From the NCBI RefSeq assembly GCF_937900395.1, contig NZ_CALCDX010000162.1, positions 1 to 26,689 of the forward strand: a DNA stretch of 26,689 nt, given 5' to 3'. Origin of the DNA: an uncultured Caulobacter sp. (GTDB lineage Bacteria > Pseudomonadota > Alphaproteobacteria > Caulobacterales > Caulobacteraceae). The translations under genes and the position numbers were made by a program. Under the pieces are notes generated by a model. That model did no database searches. It was not told the origin of the DNA and saw only the letters and a program-made list of their open reading frames with translations. Each line of letters begins with the position of its first letter. Positions within the stretch are counted from its first letter, which is position 1. Shown here one piece after another: positions 15,812 through 23,271 of the stretch.

Positions 15812-16398
15812 GCCCGCCCCGCCGTCGCCGACAGGTGGTCGGCGGTGATCCCGAGCTTCGCCAGGGCCCGGGTCCATTTGTGCTCGTGATCCTCGTCGAA
15901 CAGCAGGCTCTCGTCGGCGTCGCAGATCAGCCAGATGTTGTCGCGCAGCTCCTGTTCGAGCTGACCAGGGCCCCAGCCGGCATAGCCGAGCGCCAGGATC
16001 GCCCTGCGGGGACGCCGGTGAGGGCTGGCCATCGCGTCGAGCACGTCGCGGGTGGCGGTCAGGCTGAGACCCTCCGCGATGGGCAGGGAGGAGTCCGGCG
16101 AGTGGAAGTCGTCGGTGTGCAGCACGAAGCCGCGTTCGCGCTCGATCGGGCCGCCCAGCAGGACCAGGTCGCGCGGGGCCTGGATGTCCGACTTGACGCC
16201 CAGCCGCTCCAGTAGCTCGACCACGGTCAGGCCTTCGACGGGACGATTGACCGCCAGGCCCATGGCCTGCTCCTCGTCGTGCGCGCACAGATAGAGGACG
16301 GCGCGTTCGAAGCGCGGGTCTTCGATGCCAGGCATCGCCACCAGGAGACGCCCGGTCAGGAATTCGCCTTCGTCCTCGTCGTCGATCAAGCTGGCCAT
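15808..16398 (-). CDS. YqgE/AlgH family protein
   Basis: 196 residues. The family opening FLTGRLLVAMPGIEDPRFERAVLYLCAH is followed by MGLAVNRPVEGLTVVELL, GGPIERERGFVLH and LGYAGWGPGQLEQELRDNIWL. All of these are diagnostic. The molecular function of YqgE/AlgH is still uncertain. I start at 16398 (MASLIDDEDEGEFLTG), since an in-frame ATG at 16542 would add 48 residues with no family character and cover the peroxiredoxin promoter region. Its TAA and the pdeA TAA are formed by the same four bases TTAA (15808-15811), read on opposite strands. Confidence 0.94.
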   Translation of the reverse strand: MASLIDDEDEGEFLTGRLLVAMPGIEDPRFERAVLYLCAHDEEQAMGLAVNRPVEGLTVVELLERLGVKSDIQAPRDLVLLGGPIERERGFVLHTDDFHSPDSSLPIAEGLSLTATRDVLDAMASPHRRPRRAILALGYAGWGPGQLEQELRDNIWLICDADESLLFDEDHEHKWTRALAKLGITADHLSATAGRA

Positions 16399-16480
16399 AG
16401 ACGGAGCATTGGCCCTCCGTGTGACGCTTTCAAGTCGCGTCGACGAGAATCCGCGTCGCGTGTTTCCAAAAAACGGTGGC

Positions 16481-16509
16481 TTGGCGGTCGAGCGGCGCGG
16501 GGATATCTC
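16481..16509 (+). promoter_or_regulatory. Weak candidate promoter for the peroxiredoxin gene
   Basis: TTGGCG (16481-16486) and TATCTC (16504-16509) are 17 bases apart in the 149-base gap between the divergent yqgE and peroxiredoxin genes. The -35 box is good and the -10 box poor. I saw no clear oxidative-stress regulator site. Confidence 0.3.
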
Positions 16510-16547
16510 CAAGACCTTCCCAAACGCACAATAGAGGAACACGGCCC

Positions 16548-17030
16548 ATGACGATCAAGGTTGGCGACAAGCTGCCCGCGGCGACTTTCATGACCAGCAC
16601 GGCCGAAGGGCCGGCGCCGATCAGCACCGACGACATCTTCAAGGGCAAGACCGTGGCGCTGTTCGCCGTGCCGGGCGCCTTCACCCCGACCTGCTCGGCC
16701 AAGCACCTGCCGGGCTTCAAGGAGAAGGCCGCCGAACTCAAAGCCAAGGGCGTGGATACGATCGCCTGCGTCTCGGTCAACGATGTCTTCGTGATGAAGG
16801 CCTGGGGCAAGGACCAAGGCATCGACGGCGAAGTCCTGCTGCTGGCCGACGGCAATGGCGACTTCACCCGCGCGGTCGGCCTCGACTTTGATGGCAGCAA
16901 GTTCGGCATGGGCGCGCGCTCGCAGCGCTATTCGCTGATCGCCAAGGACGGCGTCGTCACCCAGCTGAACGTCGAGGAAGCGGGCCAATTCAAGGTCTCG
17001 TCGGCCGAGTACCTGCTGGAGCAGCTGTAA
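16548..17030 (+). CDS. Peroxiredoxin, Prx5/AhpE-like type with redoxin domain
   Basis: 160 residues. It reduces hydrogen peroxide and organic hydroperoxides with a thiol cofactor. The active-site loop VPGAFTPTCSAKHLPGF has the peroxidatic Cys49 with Thr46 and Thr48 nearby, exactly the Prx5 pattern. VSVNDVFVMKAWGKD and RSQRYSLIAKDGVV are also typical. The only other Cys is in IACVSV, the position seen in one-Cys forms. The ATG at 16548 gives the usual short N-terminus. It diverges from yqgE and is probably transcribed alone. Confidence 0.94.
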   Translation: MTIKVGDKLPAATFMTSTAEGPAPISTDDIFKGKTVALFAVPGAFTPTCSAKHLPGFKEKAAELKAKGVDTIACVSVNDVFVMKAWGKDQGIDGEVLLLADGNGDFTRAVGLDFDGSKFGMGARSQRYSLIAKDGVVTQLNVEEAGQFKVSSAEYLLEQL

Positions 17031-17051
17031 GCTTCGGTTCGGGCGTCCGGT

Positions 17052-17070
17052 CCCGCGCCAAGCGCGCGGG
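17052..17070. other. Hairpin after the peroxiredoxin gene
   Basis: CCCGCGC-CAAGC-GCGCGGG has a 7-bp perfect stem and lies 22 bases past the stop. The stem equals that of both hairpins of the repeat at 18263-18375, and on the minus strand it is followed by ACC. It may therefore be a decayed half copy. A weak ATTTTC run downstream (17096 onward) leaves a terminator role possible. Confidence 0.4.
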
Positions 17071-17170
17071 GGCGGGCGCCGCCGCCATTTTCTTGAGACC
17101 GCCCCTCGGGCGGGCTGGGCTATGTTGGCCTCGCGCCTCCGTCGAGGCGCGCCCTTAACGCAAAAAATGA

Positions 17171-17182
17171 TATCGCGATAAT
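17171..17182. promoter_or_regulatory. Operator-like palindrome 1 upstream of the hydrolase gene
   Basis: TATCGCGATAAT, in which TATCGCGATA (17171-17180) is a perfect 10-base palindrome. The same 12 bases recur at 17226-17237. It lies just upstream of the candidate -35 box. Size and symmetry suit a dimeric MarR- or TetR-like repressor, but no regulator gene lies in the window. Confidence 0.6.
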
Positions 17183-17190
17183 AAAACCTC

Positions 17191-17219
17191 TGGACTCCGG
17201 CGAAGCTCAGGCCTAGATA
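17191..17219 (+). promoter_or_regulatory. Candidate promoter between the two operator-like sites
   Basis: TGGACT (17191-17196) and TAGATA (17214-17219) are separated by 17 bases. The predicted start would be near 17226, inside the second palindrome. The two sites thus bracket the promoter, as expected for repression. Confidence 0.45.
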
Positions 17220-17224
17220 GATCG

Positions 17225-17237
17225 TTATCGCGATAAT
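17225..17237. promoter_or_regulatory. Operator-like palindrome 2 upstream of the hydrolase gene
   Basis: TTATCGCGATAA (17225-17236) is a perfect 12-base palindrome and contains the same TATCGCGATAAT string as site 1. Its centre lies 55 bases from the centre of site 1. It would cover the transcription start of the predicted promoter. Confidence 0.62.
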
Positions 17238-17267
17238 CATTGTCGCCAAAACGAAATGAGGATGATC

Positions 17268-18242
17268 ATGAGCCAGTCGAACCAAGCTTCCCGTCGCGGG
17301 CTGATGACCGCTGGTCTCGGCCTCGCCGCCGCGGCCGCCGCCGCGCCCCTGGCCGTTCAGGCTGCGACGCCGAAAGCCGAGTCCAATCCGCACGCCGCCG
17401 ATCGCGCCCAGAGCGGCTACGTCACGACCAAGGACGGCGTCCAGATCTTCTACAAGGACTGGGGGCCCAAGACCGCCCAGCCGATCGTGTTCCACCACGG
17501 CTGGCCGCTCAGCGCCGACGACTGGGACGCCCAGATGATGTTCTTCCTGCTGAAGGGCTATCGCGTCATCGCCCATGACCGTCGCGGTCACGGCCGCTCG
17601 ACCCAGACCGACACCGGCAACGAGATGGACACCTACGCCGCCGACGTCATCGCCCTGACCGATCACCTGGACCTGAAGAACGCCATCCACGTCGGCCACT
17701 CGACCGGCGGCGGCGAGGCGATCCACTATGCCGCCCGCGCCAAGCCGGGCCGGGTCGCCAAGGTCGTGCTGATCGGCGCGGTGCCGCCGATCATGCTGAA
17801 GACGCCGGCCAATCCGGGCGGCCTGCCAATCGAGGTCTTCGACGGCTTCCGTTCGGCGTTGCTGGCCAACCGCGCCCAGTTCTTCCGCGATGTTCCCGAA
17901 GGCCCGTTCTACGGCTTCAACCGTCCCGGCGCGAAGGTCAGCCAGGGCCTGATCGACAACTGGTGGCGCCAGGGCATGGCCGGCGGCGCCAAGGCCCACT
18001 ACGACTGCATCAAGGCCTTCTCGGAGACCGATTTCACCGAGGACCTCAAGAAGGTCGACGTCCCGGTCCTGCTGATGCACGGCGAGGACGACCAGATCGT
18101 CCCGATCGCCGACAGCGCGCTGCTAGGCATCAAGCTGCTGAAGAAGGGCACGCTGAAGACCTATCCGGGCCTGCCGCACGGCATGGCGTCCACCCACCCG
18201 GACATCATCAACGCCGACCTGCTGGCCTTCTTCAAGGCGTAG
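17268..18242 (+). CDS. Tat-exported alpha/beta hydrolase (cofactor-free haloperoxidase-like)
   Basis: 324 residues. The N-terminus SRRGLMTAGLGLAAAAAAAP is a twin-arginine signal (Arg9, Arg10), so the mature enzyme should be periplasmic. The mature part matches the non-haem chloroperoxidase / arylesterase group: FHHGWPLSADDWD (oxyanion region), HDRRGHGRS, nucleophile Ser145 in VGHSTGGGE, Asp275 in MHGEDDQIVP and His304 in GLPHGM. I prefer the ATG at 17268, six bases after GAGG (17258-17261), over the in-frame ATG at 17256. The true substrate is unknown, since 'chloroperoxidase' activity in this family is often incidental. Expression probably depends on the twin palindromes upstream. Confidence 0.9.
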   Translation: MSQSNQASRRGLMTAGLGLAAAAAAAPLAVQAATPKAESNPHAADRAQSGYVTTKDGVQIFYKDWGPKTAQPIVFHHGWPLSADDWDAQMMFFLLKGYRVIAHDRRGHGRSTQTDTGNEMDTYAADVIALTDHLDLKNAIHVGHSTGGGEAIHYAARAKPGRVAKVVLIGAVPPIMLKTPANPGGLPIEVFDGFRSALLANRAQFFRDVPEGPFYGFNRPGAKVSQGLIDNWWRQGMAGGAKAHYDCIKAFSETDFTEDLKKVDVPVLLMHGEDDQIVPIADSALLGIKLLKKGTLKTYPGLPHGMASTHPDIINADLLAFFKA

Positions 18243-18262
18243 GCGTTTAGTTCATCCTAACC

Positions 18263-18375
18263 CGTCATCCCGCGCCTTGTGCGCGGGACCCATGGTTCAG
18301 CTTTCACGTGAGAGCTCGTCCTTGCTTCGCACTTGCGGCGGACAATGGGTCCCGCGCATGAAGCGCGGGATGACG
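18263..18375. repeat. Structured intergenic repeat, copy B
   Basis: Outer arms CGTCATCCCGCGC (18263-18275) and GCGCGGGATGACG (18363-18375) are perfect 13-base inverted repeats. Inner arms GCGCGGGACCCAT (18281-18293) and ATGGGTCCCGCGC (18345-18357) are also perfect. Each half can also fold locally as CCCGCGC-CTTGT-GCGCGGG and CCCGCGC-ATGAA-GCGCGGG. The middle holds AGCTTTCACGTGAGAGCT (18299-18316), a further hairpin. It lies between two convergent genes and may serve as a two-way terminator. Hairpin-to-hairpin length is 101 bases, as in copy A. Confidence 0.8.
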
Positions 18376-18384
18376 TGTTTTGAG

Positions 18385-20142
18385 TTACGCCCCCAGCACT
18401 TCCGGCGTCATCGCTTCCAGATCCGCCGCGCCGAGCATCACCCCGGCCGCCGCGCCCGGAACCTGGGCCAGGACGCTCTCGGCGAACACGCGGGCCAGGG
18501 CCCGCTTGCTCTCGGCCCAGGCCGCGTCTGCCTCGCCGGCCGCCGCCAGGGCGCCCTTGGCCAGCATCCAGCCGCCGACCACGTCGCCCAGCAGCTTCAG
18601 ATAGGCCGTGGCCCCCGACAGGGCGTCGGGCATGGCCTTGGCGCGGCGCTCGACCAGCCAGGCGGTGGCGCTGGCGGTCGCGTCGAGGGCGGCCTCCAGC
18701 CGCAGGCCGACCGCCTTCAGGTCCGAGCCCTTCAGGTCTTCGATCGTGTCGCGGATGTCGTCCATCAGGTCGGCGACGGCCCGGCCTTCGCCCAGCGACA
18801 GCTTGCGGCCGACCAGGTCGATGGCCTGGATGCCGTTGGCGCCCTCATAGATCGGGGCGATGCGGGCGTCGCGATAGTGCTGGGCCGCGCCGGTCTCCTC
18901 GATGAAGCCCATGCCGCCGTGGATCTGCACGCCCTGCGACGCCACCCAGACGCCGACGTCGGTCGACCAGGCCTTGGCGATCGGCGTTAGCAGTTCTTCG
19001 CGCAGCTTGGCGCTGGCGCGGGTCACTTCGTCGGACGCGGCGCGCGCCAGGTCGGCGGCGACGGCGGTCGACAGGCAGATGCCCCGCGCGGCCTCGATGT
19101 GCGCCTTCATCAGCACCAGAGAGCGGCGCACGTCCGGATGGTCGAACAGGCGCGAGGGATAGGCGCCGGTCCAGGCCGAGCGGCCTTGGGCGCGGTCTTG
19201 GCTGAAGGCCAGCGCCTGCTGGTAGGCCCGCTCGGCGATGGCGGTTCCCTGCGTCCCGACCTGCAGGCGCGCGGCGTTCATCATCGTGAACATGTTGGGC
19301 AGGCCCTGGCCCAGGCTCCCGACCAGCTCGGCCCTGGCGCCCTCGAACAGCATCACGCAGGTGGGCGAGCCGTGGATGCCCAGCTTGTGCTCCAGGCCGC
19401 CGACCCGCAGGGCGTTGGCTTCGCCCAGCTTGCCGTCCTCGCCGACCAGCACCTTGGGGGCCAGGAACAGCGAGATGCCCTTCACGCCGGGCGGGGCGTC
19501 GGGCGTACGCGCCAGAACGAGGTGCACGATGTTGTCGGCCGCGTCGTGGTCGCCCCAGGTGATGAAGATCTTCTGGCCGGTGATCCGCCAGCCGCCGTCG
19601 CCATCCGGCGTGGCCATGGTGGTCAGAGCCGCCAAGTCCGAGCCGGCCTGCGGCTCGGTCAGGTTCATGGTGCCGGTCCATTCGCCCGACACCAGCTTGG
19701 GCAGATAGAGCGCCTTCTGGCGGTCCGAGCCGTGGTGGTCCAGCGCCTCGATCGCGCCCAGGCTCAGCATCGGGCAGAGGCCGAAGGCCATGTTGGCCGC
19801 CTGGATCATCTCCAGCACCGCCACTTCCAGCGTCTTGGGCAGGCCCTGGCCGCCGTGCTCGGGCGCGGCGGCGAGACCGGCCCAGCCGCCCTCCGCGAAC
19901 TGCTTGTAGGCGTCGGCGAAGCCCGGGGCGCAGCGGACCACGCCGTTCTCGAGCTTGGCCCCGACCAGGTCGCCCTGGCGGTTCAGCGGCGCCAGCACGT
20001 CGGCCGCGAAGGCGCCGGCCGCTTCCAGCACCGCCGCCACCGTGTCGCCGTCGGCCTCGGGAAAGGCGTCGGCCAGTCGGTCGAAGCCCGCCGCGTGGCG
20101 CAGCGAGAAGGCGAGGTCACGGACGGGGGCGCGGAAGGTCAT
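18385..20142 (-). CDS. Acyl-CoA dehydrogenase, DmdC-like subfamily with C-terminal extension
   Basis: 585 residues, longer than a classical acyl-CoA dehydrogenase (about 380). It has the N-terminal extension MTFRAPVRDLAFSL and a C-terminal domain from about 450 onward. This is the layout of 3-methylmercaptopropionyl-CoA dehydrogenase (DmdC) and relatives. FAD and substrate motifs are TMNLTEPQAGSDLAAL (158-173), WRITGQKIFITWGDHD (185-200) and GVQIHGGMGFIEET. Glu433 in APIYEGANGIQAIDLVGRKL is the likely catalytic base. I start at 20142 (GGAG about 10 bases upstream), not at 20199. Acyl chain preference cannot be read from the sequence, and nothing nearby points to DMSP use. Confidence 0.92.
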   Translation of the reverse strand: MTFRAPVRDLAFSLRHAAGFDRLADAFPEADGDTVAAVLEAAGAFAADVLAPLNRQGDLVGAKLENGVVRCAPGFADAYKQFAEGGWAGLAAAPEHGGQGLPKTLEVAVLEMIQAANMAFGLCPMLSLGAIEALDHHGSDRQKALYLPKLVSGEWTGTMNLTEPQAGSDLAALTTMATPDGDGGWRITGQKIFITWGDHDAADNIVHLVLARTPDAPPGVKGISLFLAPKVLVGEDGKLGEANALRVGGLEHKLGIHGSPTCVMLFEGARAELVGSLGQGLPNMFTMMNAARLQVGTQGTAIAERAYQQALAFSQDRAQGRSAWTGAYPSRLFDHPDVRRSLVLMKAHIEAARGICLSTAVAADLARAASDEVTRASAKLREELLTPIAKAWSTDVGVWVASQGVQIHGGMGFIEETGAAQHYRDARIAPIYEGANGIQAIDLVGRKLSLGEGRAVADLMDDIRDTIEDLKGSDLKAVGLRLEAALDATASATAWLVERRAKAMPDALSGATAYLKLLGDVVGGWMLAKGALAAAGEADAAWAESKRALARVFAESVLAQVPGAAAGVMLGAADLEAMTPEVLGA

Positions 20143-20288
20143 GGCCGACAAGCTCCAGGTTATCGGCGTTCTCTTTAGGCGCGTGGGCTCGCCGCGCAAA
20201 GTCGTCCGCAGATTTGTTCGCCGGGTAACGATCTCGTGATCCGAAAGGCCTTCAAAGCCATGCTGGAGTGATTAAGTCGGGAAACCGT

Positions 20289-20307
20289 AACTAGTCCTGT
20301 TCTAGTT
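20289..20307. promoter_or_regulatory. Operator-like inverted repeat upstream of yceI
   Basis: AACTAG (20289-20294) and CTAGTT (20302-20307) are perfect 6-base arms around seven bases, four bases before the AGGAGA ribosome-binding sequence (20311-20316). The position fits a repressor blocking transcription of the YceI genes. CTAG is rare in this high-GC DNA, which makes a chance pair less likely. The rest of the 183-base divergent gap shows no other clear signal. Confidence 0.5.
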
Positions 20308-20325
20308 TGAAGGAGAGACTTCTCG

Positions 20326-20958
20326 ATGTTCCGCCCCTACGCCTATGCCGCCCTCGCGGCGACCCTGCTCGCCGCCCCGGCCGCCCTGGCCGCGCCGGGC
20401 GTCACCTCCACCAAGCCCGCCGATCTTCCGGCCGGCCACTACGTGCTCGACAAGACCCACGCCTCGGTCGTGGGCAAGATCAAGCACATGGGGTTCTCGA
20501 ACTACCAGTTCCGCTTCACCAAGGTCGACGCCAGCTTCGACTATGATCCCAAGGCTCCGCAGGACGCCAAGATCAAGGTGACCGTCGATCCGGGCTCGAT
20601 CGACACCGCGACGGGCGCCGACGAGTTCGGCCTGAAGTTCAACAAGGAGCTGGCCGGCGACGGCTGGCTGGAAGCCAACAAGTTCCCGACCGCGACCTTC
20701 GTCTCGACCAAGGTCGAGCCGGGCGCGGGCCAGACCGGCAAGGTCTATGGCGATTTCACCCTGCACGGCGTGACCAAGCCGATCGTGCTGGACGTGACCT
20801 TCAACGGCGTGGGCTCCAGCTTCGCGCCGGGCAGCGTCAAGACGGGCTTCTCGGCCACGACGACGATCAAGCGTTCGGACTTCGGCGTCAGCAAGTACGT
20901 CCCGCTGGTCGCCGACGACGTCGCGCTCAGCATCGAAGTCGAGTTCGACAAGAAGTAA
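20326..20958 (+). CDS. Exported YceI-family lipid-binding protein
   Basis: 210 residues. A Sec signal peptide (cleavage likely after PAALA, near residue 23) is followed by one YceI domain, a lipocalin-like beta-barrel that in studied members holds a polyprenyl chain such as ubiquinone-8. Landmarks are ADLPAGHYVLDKTHASVVGKI cut by KHMGFSNYQFRFTKVDASF, DSKFPTATF-like NKFPTATFVSTKVE, and GDFTLHGVTKPIVLDV. AGGAGA lies nine bases before the ATG. The next gene carries a second YceI domain fused to cytochrome b561, so the two probably act in one pathway on the periplasmic face. Confidence 0.94.
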   Translation: MFRPYAYAALAATLLAAPAALAAPGVTSTKPADLPAGHYVLDKTHASVVGKIKHMGFSNYQFRFTKVDASFDYDPKAPQDAKIKVTVDPGSIDTATGADEFGLKFNKELAGDGWLEANKFPTATFVSTKVEPGAGQTGKVYGDFTLHGVTKPIVLDVTFNGVGSSFAPGSVKTGFSATTTIKRSDFGVSKYVPLVADDVALSIEVEFDKK

Positions 20959-20971
20959 GCCCTTTTGCGTC

Positions 20972-20999
20972 TTGCGCCGGTCCCCTGGGATCGGCGCAA
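20972..20999 (+). other. Intercistronic hairpin between yceI and the b561-YceI gene
   Basis: TTGCGCCG (20972-20979) pairs perfectly with CGGCGCAA (20992-20999) around a 12-base loop. There is no T-tract. It may set the ratio of the abundant exported YceI to the membrane fusion, or act as a partial terminator. Confidence 0.4.
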
Positions 21000-21031
21000 T
21001 GCGTTTCTCGTCTATCTGCCTGGAGTGATCG

Positions 21032-22339
21032 ATGGCCGCGACCCGCACCCGCTACACGACGGTGGCGATTGTTCTGCACTGGTTGATCGCGGCGGCCATT
21101 ATCTTCCAGATCATCATCGGTTGGCGCATGGGCGATGGGCCGAAGGGCTCGCCGATCACCTTCGCCCTGTTCCAGCTGCACAAGTCGATCGGCTTCACGA
21201 TCCTGCTGCTCAGCGTGGCGCGCCTGGCCTGGCGGATCTTCAACCGGACGCCGGCCCCTCCTGTCCATCAACCGCGCTGGGAGCAGATCGCCTCGAAGGT
21301 CGTCCACGTCGGCTTCTATGTGATCATGATCGGCCTGCCGCTGACTGGCTGGATCCTGGTCTCGACCAGCCGCGTGGTGGTGCCGACCCTGTGGTGGGGC
21401 GTCGTTCCTTGGCCGCATTTGCCGGGCCTGCCCGAGCTGGCCGCCGCGCCCAAGCACGCCTGGAACGAATTCGGCGAGATCGGCCACGGCGTGCTGGTCA
21501 AACTGACCTACCTGCTGCTGCTGCTGCATCTAGGCGCGGTGGCCAAGCACCAGGTGCTCGACAAGGACGAGGTGTTCCAGAACATGGCCCCGGGCGCGAG
21601 GCCCGGCCTGAAGGAGCCACGCGCCTGGCTGGCCGCCGCTGGTCTCGCCGCCGTGGTCGCCGCCGGCTATCTGTTCACCCCGACGGTCAAGGCCGCCAAG
21701 CCGGTCGCCCCGCCGCCTCCGCCCGCCGATGCGGCGGCGCCGGTCGAGCCCGCGGCCCCCGCGCCGACAGAGCAGGCCGCGCCGACCGCCGACTCCGCCA
21801 AGCCCGACGCGACCGCCGCCGAAGCGCCGCCGGCGCTCAAGGACCCCGTCGCCTGGGCCGTGCAGAAGGGCGCCAGCCTGACCTTCTCGGCGACCTGGTC
21901 CGGCTCGCCGGTCGAGGGGCGCTTCAACCGCTGGACCGCCGACATCCTGTTCTCGCCCGAGGCGCTGGACCGCTCGAAGCTGACCGTCAGCATCGACATG
22001 GGGTCGGCGGTGACCGGCGACGACCAGCGTGACCACAGCCTGCCCAGCGGCGATTTCTTCGACACCGCCGAGCATCCGAAGGCGACCTTCACGGCGACGA
22101 AGTTCCGCAAGACGGGCGAGGGCCAGTACGTCGCCGACGGAGCCCTGGACCTGCGCGGCGTGAAAAAGCCGCTCAGCCTGCCGTTTTCCTTGAAGATCGT
22201 CGGCGACACGGCGACCGCGCGCGGTGTAACCACCCTCGACCGGACCACGTTCGGGGTTGGACAGGGCGAATGGGCGTCTACGGATCAGATCGCGGCCAAG
22301 GTGAAGGTCAGCTTCTCGCTGACCGCCAAGCGGAAATAG
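21032..22339 (+). CDS. Cytochrome b561 fused to a YceI domain
   Basis: 435 residues in three parts. Residues 1-180 are a four-helix di-haem cytochrome b561 (YodB/CybB-like), with candidate haem histidines His16, His50, His92 and His166. Residues about 200-216 form a fifth membrane helix, followed by a Pro/Ala/Glu-rich linker to about 275. Residues 277-435 are a YceI domain (FSATWSGSPVEGRFNRWTAD, FFDTAEHPKATFTATKF, GALDLRGVKKPLSLPF). b561 proteins of this type move electrons from quinol to periplasmic acceptors. A tethered YceI barrel could hold a quinone or another isoprenoid near the haems. It lies 73 bases after the free YceI gene. Confidence 0.93.
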   Translation: MAATRTRYTTVAIVLHWLIAAAIIFQIIIGWRMGDGPKGSPITFALFQLHKSIGFTILLLSVARLAWRIFNRTPAPPVHQPRWEQIASKVVHVGFYVIMIGLPLTGWILVSTSRVVVPTLWWGVVPWPHLPGLPELAAAPKHAWNEFGEIGHGVLVKLTYLLLLLHLGAVAKHQVLDKDEVFQNMAPGARPGLKEPRAWLAAAGLAAVVAAGYLFTPTVKAAKPVAPPPPPADAAAPVEPAAPAPTEQAAPTADSAKPDATAAEAPPALKDPVAWAVQKGASLTFSATWSGSPVEGRFNRWTADILFSPEALDRSKLTVSIDMGSAVTGDDQRDHSLPSGDFFDTAEHPKATFTATKFRKTGEGQYVADGALDLRGVKKPLSLPFSLKIVGDTATARGVTTLDRTTFGVGQGEWASTDQIAAKVKVSFSLTAKRK

Positions 22340-23247
22340 AGACCGCCGCCAGTGCGTTACGCGCTGGCGGGCTGGTCATCCTGCCGACCGAGACCGTCTA
22401 TGGCCTGGGCGCCGACGCGGCCAATCCGGCCGCCGTGGCGGCGATCTTCGAGGCGAAGGGCCGTCCGCGCTTCAACCCGCTGATCGCCCACGTGGCCGAT
22501 CTGGAGACCGCCGAACGGATCGCCGAGTTCGATCAACGCGCCCGGGACCTGGCGCGCGAATTCTGGCCCGGCCCCCTGACCATCGTCGCGCCGATCAAGG
22601 ACGCCTCGGCGGTCTGCGACCTGGCCCGCGCGGGCCTCGACACGGTCGCTATCCGGGTGCCGCGCCATCCGATCTCGCGCGCCGTGCTGGCGGCGTTCGG
22701 CGGCGCGGTCGTGGCGCCCTCGGCCAACCGCTCAGGACGGCCCAGCCCCACCACCTATGCCGACGCCGTGTCCGAGACCGGCGACAAGGCCGCCGCGGCG
22801 CTGGATGGCGGCCCCTGCGCGGTGGGTCTGGAGTCCACCGTCGTCTCGGTGCTGGACGGCCAGGCGCGCCTGCTGCGGCCCGGCGCAGTGACCCGTGTCC
22901 AGCTTCAGCAGATCGTCGGCCCGCTGGCCGAGGCCGATGACGACGCAAAGCGCTCGCCAGGGCGCCTCGCTCTGCACTACGCCCCCGACGCGCCGGTGCG
23001 GATCAACGCCAAGGCCCCCAAGCCGGGCGAGGCCTTCCTGGCCTTCGGCGGCGGCGCCAGCGGGGAGGGGGTGTTCAACCTCAGTCCCACGGGCGATCTG
23101 GCAGAGGCGGCGGCGAACCTATTCGCCTATCTGCGGGCCGCCGACCGCGTCCATCCCTCCGCCATCGCCGTCGCGCCCATTCCCGAGGAGGGGCTGGGCG
23201 AGGCGATCAACGACCGGCTGCGCCGCGCGGCCGGCTTCATCGGCTGA
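22270..23247 (+). CDS. L-threonylcarbamoyladenylate synthase, Sua5 type
   Basis: 325 residues if started at the ATG at 22270. It makes threonylcarbamoyl-AMP from threonine, bicarbonate and ATP for the t6A modification of tRNAs that read ANN codons. The YrdC domain shows LVILPTETVYGLGADA, KGRPRFNPLIAHV and APSANRSGRPSPT. After SPGRLALHYAPDAPVRI comes the extra C-terminal Sua5 domain, so this is Sua5 and not the short TsaC. The start lies 70 bases inside the b561-YceI gene in another frame. The next in-frame codons offer no ATG or GTG before the conserved core, so a true long overlap seems required. A rarer start codon near 22340 is the alternative. Confidence 0.9.
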   Translation: MGVYGSDRGQGEGQLLADRQAEIETAASALRAGGLVILPTETVYGLGADAANPAAVAAIFEAKGRPRFNPLIAHVADLETAERIAEFDQRARDLAREFWPGPLTIVAPIKDASAVCDLARAGLDTVAIRVPRHPISRAVLAAFGGAVVAPSANRSGRPSPTTYADAVSETGDKAAAALDGGPCAVGLESTVVSVLDGQARLLRPGAVTRVQLQQIVGPLAEADDDAKRSPGRLALHYAPDAPVRINAKAPKPGEAFLAFGGGASGEGVFNLSPTGDLAEAAANLFAYLRAADRVHPSAIAVAPIPEEGLGEAINDRLRRAAGFIG

Positions 23248-23271
23248 TCTTTCGAGCGTAAGGTAGCGACC

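Noticed and set aside
18263..18375. CRISPR-like array
   Set aside because: There are only inverted arms within one element and no series of direct repeats with spacers.
18385..20142. Assignment of the dehydrogenase to DMSP degradation
   Set aside because: The subfamily layout is DmdC-like, but no dmdA, dmdB or dmdD gene is nearby and many members act on other acyl-CoAs.
20541..22248. Minus-strand frames opposite the two YceI genes
   Set aside because: No domain could be recognised, and they follow the codon pattern of the opposite-strand genes.
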